Of a stretch of 25,353 nt of DNA, positions 24,050 to 25,353 are shown piece by piece (position 1 is the first letter of the stretch; every line of letters starts with the position of its first letter). The position numbers and the translations under genes were made by a program. This DNA is from an uncultured bacterium (GTDB taxonomy: Bacteria > Cyanobacteriota > Vampirovibrionia > Gastranaerophilales > Gastranaerophilaceae). The notes below the pieces were generated by a model that did not search any database, was not told the DNA's origin, and saw only the letters and a program-made list of their open reading frames with translations. The stretch lies in NCBI GenBank assembly GCA_902803265.1, contig CADCPD010000023.1, positions 1-25,353 on the forward strand, given 5' to 3'.

Positions 24050-24838
24050 ATGAATAAAAAATTTATTGGAATAATTTCAATATGTTTATGGGCCATAATT
24101 TCTCTTTTTCTTAATCAAAGCTGTCTGGCATCCGATAATTTGTCAAAAATAAAAGAAAGAGGATATATTATCGTAGGAACGACAGGCGATTACAGACCAA
24201 TGTCTTTTTACAATTCAAAAACAAAAACTTATGAAGGTTTTGATATTGAATTAACAAAACATCTTGCATCTTCTTTAGGAGTAAACCTAAAATTTGTTTC
24301 TACAACTTGGCCAACTCTTATGAACGATACTCTTTCAAAAAAATTTGACATTGCAATCTCAGGTATATCAATAACTAAAAAAAGAAAAAAACTTGCACTT
24401 ATGTCAGATAGTTATTTAGACAACGGAAAAACCATTTTATGCAGGGTTGAAGATATTAATAAATATATGAATCTTAAATCAATAAATCAACCAAATGTTA
24501 GAATTATGGAAAATCCGGGTGGGTCAAATGAAGAATTTGCAAGAAAGAATTTTCCAAAAGCGACTATAATTATTCATAATATTAATGAAGAAATTCCGAG
24601 TTTAATTGCATCCGGCAAAGCAGATGTTATGATTACAGAAGTTGCAGAAGCATTGTTTTATTCAAATATTGATAAAAGATTAGCGGCACCACTCGCAAAT
24701 TCTCCGTTTACAAATGGACAGATTGGTATATTAGTACCAAAAAATAACAAAGATTTGTTGAACTACATAAATAAATTTCTTTCCTACGAACGAAAAAACG
24801 GACAACTTGAAGAATTAATAAAAAAATATATAAAATAG
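24050..24838 (+). CDS. Secreted PheC-like cyclohexadienyl dehydratase / SBP3-fold protein
   Basis: 262 aa with a signal peptide (hydrophobic ~5-21, cleavage likely after CLA or LAS; no good lipobox), so periplasmic. The mature part follows the bacterial periplasmic binding protein family 3 fold. It is closer to PheC-type cyclohexadienyl (prephenate/arogenate) dehydratases than to amino-acid binders: VGTTGDYRPMSF (42-53), FDIAISGISIT, the NGKTI segment, NPGGSNEEFAR (155-165) and GKADVMITE (189-197) all mirror PheC from memory. PheC converts prephenate or arogenate to phenylpyruvate or phenylalanine outside the cytoplasm. No ABC transporter permease or ATPase gene is adjacent, which favours an enzyme or orphan receptor. 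A plain amino-acid-binding role remains possible. Confidence 0.8.
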   Translation: MNKKFIGIISICLWAIISLFLNQSCLASDNLSKIKERGYIIVGTTGDYRPMSFYNSKTKTYEGFDIELTKHLASSLGVNLKFVSTTWPTLMNDTLSKKFDIAISGISITKKRKKLALMSDSYLDNGKTILCRVEDINKYMNLKSINQPNVRIMENPGGSNEEFARKNFPKATIIIHNINEEIPSLIASGKADVMITEVAEALFYSNIDKRLAAPLANSPFTNGQIGILVPKNNKDLLNYINKFLSYERKNGQLEELIKKYIK

Positions 24839-24858
24839 TCTTTTTAAAAAGGCTTTAC

Positions 24859-24888
24859 TTGAAGAAATAACCGTTATATGCTAGCATA
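24859..24888 (+). promoter_or_regulatory. Palindromic promoter of the 24919 gene
   Basis: TTGAAG (24859-24864), 17-bp spacer, extended -10 TGC-TAGCAT (24879-24887). The -10 lies inside a perfect 12-bp palindrome, TATGCTAGCATA (24877-24888), which also puts TAGCAT on the minus strand. The predicted start is near 24894, 25 bases before the ATG. Confidence 0.5.
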
Positions 24889-24918
24889 AGACAGATAACT
24901 ACATTACAAAACATATAG

Positions 24919-25176
24919 ATGAATTCAGAAATACTCTTTACTATTGATATCGGAATTGCAAATTATTTTATGTTTCCTCATCACAGACTTGATAATAAGA
25001 CTTTAATTAAGGTTTATAACGTAATAGATGACAATTTGAACTTAAGCAATAAGTCTGGGAAAATTTCTAAAGCTGAGGCAATGGGTGCGTCAGAATGGGC
25101 ACTCGCAAAAATTTATGAGATTCAAAATAATCAACATTTCAAAAATTTAGTAAAACTAAAAAAAGAACTGGGATAA
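24919..25176 (+). CDS. Small hypothetical protein (85 aa)
   Basis: Not recognised. No signal peptide or clear membrane helix. The first half is hydrophobic/aromatic (ILFTIDIGIANYFMFPHH), and the second half is a likely amphipathic helix ending in a Lys-rich segment (KNLVKLKKELG). There is no obvious ribosome site before the ATG, but a plausible promoter lies 31 bases upstream and a strong hairpin follows the stop, so it looks like an independent small transcription unit. A helical C-terminus with a hydrophobic N-terminus could suit a small regulator or a toxin/antitoxin-like peptide, but nothing supports a choice. Confidence 0.6.
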   Translation: MNSEILFTIDIGIANYFMFPHHRLDNKTLIKVYNVIDDNLNLSNKSGKISKAEAMGASEWALAKIYEIQNNQHFKNLVKLKKELG

Positions 25177-25191
25177 ATTTTTACCAAACAT

Positions 25192-25230
25192 AATTTAAAG
25201 GGAACAGTTAAAACTGTTCCCTTTAAATTT
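25192..25230. terminator. Strong hairpin terminator after the 24919 gene
   Basis: Perfect 18-bp inverted repeat (25192-25209 with 25212-25229) containing AGGGAACAG/CTGTTCCCT, with effectively a TAAA tetraloop. The arms end in AAATT/AATTT, so it can serve both strands; the free U-tract is short. Confidence 0.75.
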
Positions 25231-25353
25231 ACGCTCGGCACGATTGTCTTGACCTGTTCGCAATAAACGTGTCTTCGGATTTTCTTTTCGTATGCGCACG
25301 CATACTCCAAAGAAAAGTCCTCCGCACTCTGCTCACAGGTCGCTCGAACTCGG
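25231..25353. repeat. GC-rich nested palindromic element, cut by window end
   Basis: Composition changes sharply from the AT-rich surroundings. Nested inverted repeats: GACCTGT/ACAGGTC (25251-25257 with 25335-25341), TTTTCTTT/AAAGAAAA (25280-25287 with 25309-25316), and innermost GTATGCG/CGCATAC (25290-25296 with 25299-25305). Together they form one long branched hairpin. Two minus-strand frames are open across it, so the 3' end of a minus-strand gene is an alternative. It may be a dispersed intergenic repeat or a non-autonomous mobile element. Confidence 0.5.

Noticed and set aside
24837..24858. Terminator directly after the PheC-like gene
   Set aside because: The AGTCTTTT/AAAAGGCT pairing is short, almost loop-less, has a G-U pair, and is not followed by a U-tract.

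Overview
The window is AT-rich, low-GC bacterial chromosome from an organism with two membranes: it encodes a giant C-terminal beta-barrel autotransporter, an OmpH/Skp-type periplasmic chaperone and a periplasmic binding-protein-fold enzyme. The strongly A/T-biased codon use and the mix of housekeeping and large surface-protein genes fit a host-associated, uncultured lineage. Candidatus Gastranaerophilales (Melainabacteria/Vampirovibrionia) is my best guess, but this is inference and no lineage-diagnostic marker is present.

Region 1 (1-6240, + strand) is housekeeping: the 3' end of tpiA with a strong terminator, a small unknown gene, then yceD (DUF177)-rpmF-plsX-fabD-fabG-acpP-fabF. This is the usual bacterial ribosomal-protein L32/fatty-acid-synthesis cluster, except that fabH is missing between plsX and fabD. 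acpP has its own good promoter. acpP and fabF are separated by an intrinsic terminator, and a promoter-like sequence just upstream would start transcripts inside the terminator stem. A nested hairpin shared by convergent genes ends the block.

Region 2 (6263-11917): on the minus strand, a coiled-coil-rich unknown protein and a 1042-aa SF1 (UPF1-like, COG1112-type) helicase with a C-terminal Vsr/MTES_1575-like nuclease domain. Divergent from the helicase is a CCA-adding-type tRNA nucleotidyltransferase (cca). The 52-bp gap holds a 15-bp palindrome whose arms are -10 boxes for the two strands, and cca appears leaderless. A small unknown gene follows cca.

Region 3 (11929-13223): tRNA-Gln(UUG) with encoded CCA, promoter and terminator, then a compact GC-richer element (12096-12254) with three strong hairpins inside a closing stem. 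Its 3' end and terminator copy those of the tRNA gene (42/47 identical). It is my best candidate for an undescribed structured RNA. A small membrane-protein gene follows, then an intergenic stretch where a MITE-like palindrome sits in the loop of an 18-bp convergent terminator.

Region 4 (13224-23752, minus strand): a probable operon-like block of a 3116-aa Pmp-type autotransporter, an OmpH/Skp chaperone and a small DUF6941-like protein, with a good promoter ahead of the autotransporter and a second ahead of ompH. The autotransporter passenger is built from repeated beta-helix modules carrying about 30 GGA[I/V/L/M] motifs.

Region 5 (23753-25353, + strand): a secreted PheC-like (cyclohexadienyl dehydratase/SBP3) protein, a small unknown gene with a palindromic promoter, an 18-bp hairpin terminator, and at the edge a GC-rich multi-arm palindromic element cut by the window end.
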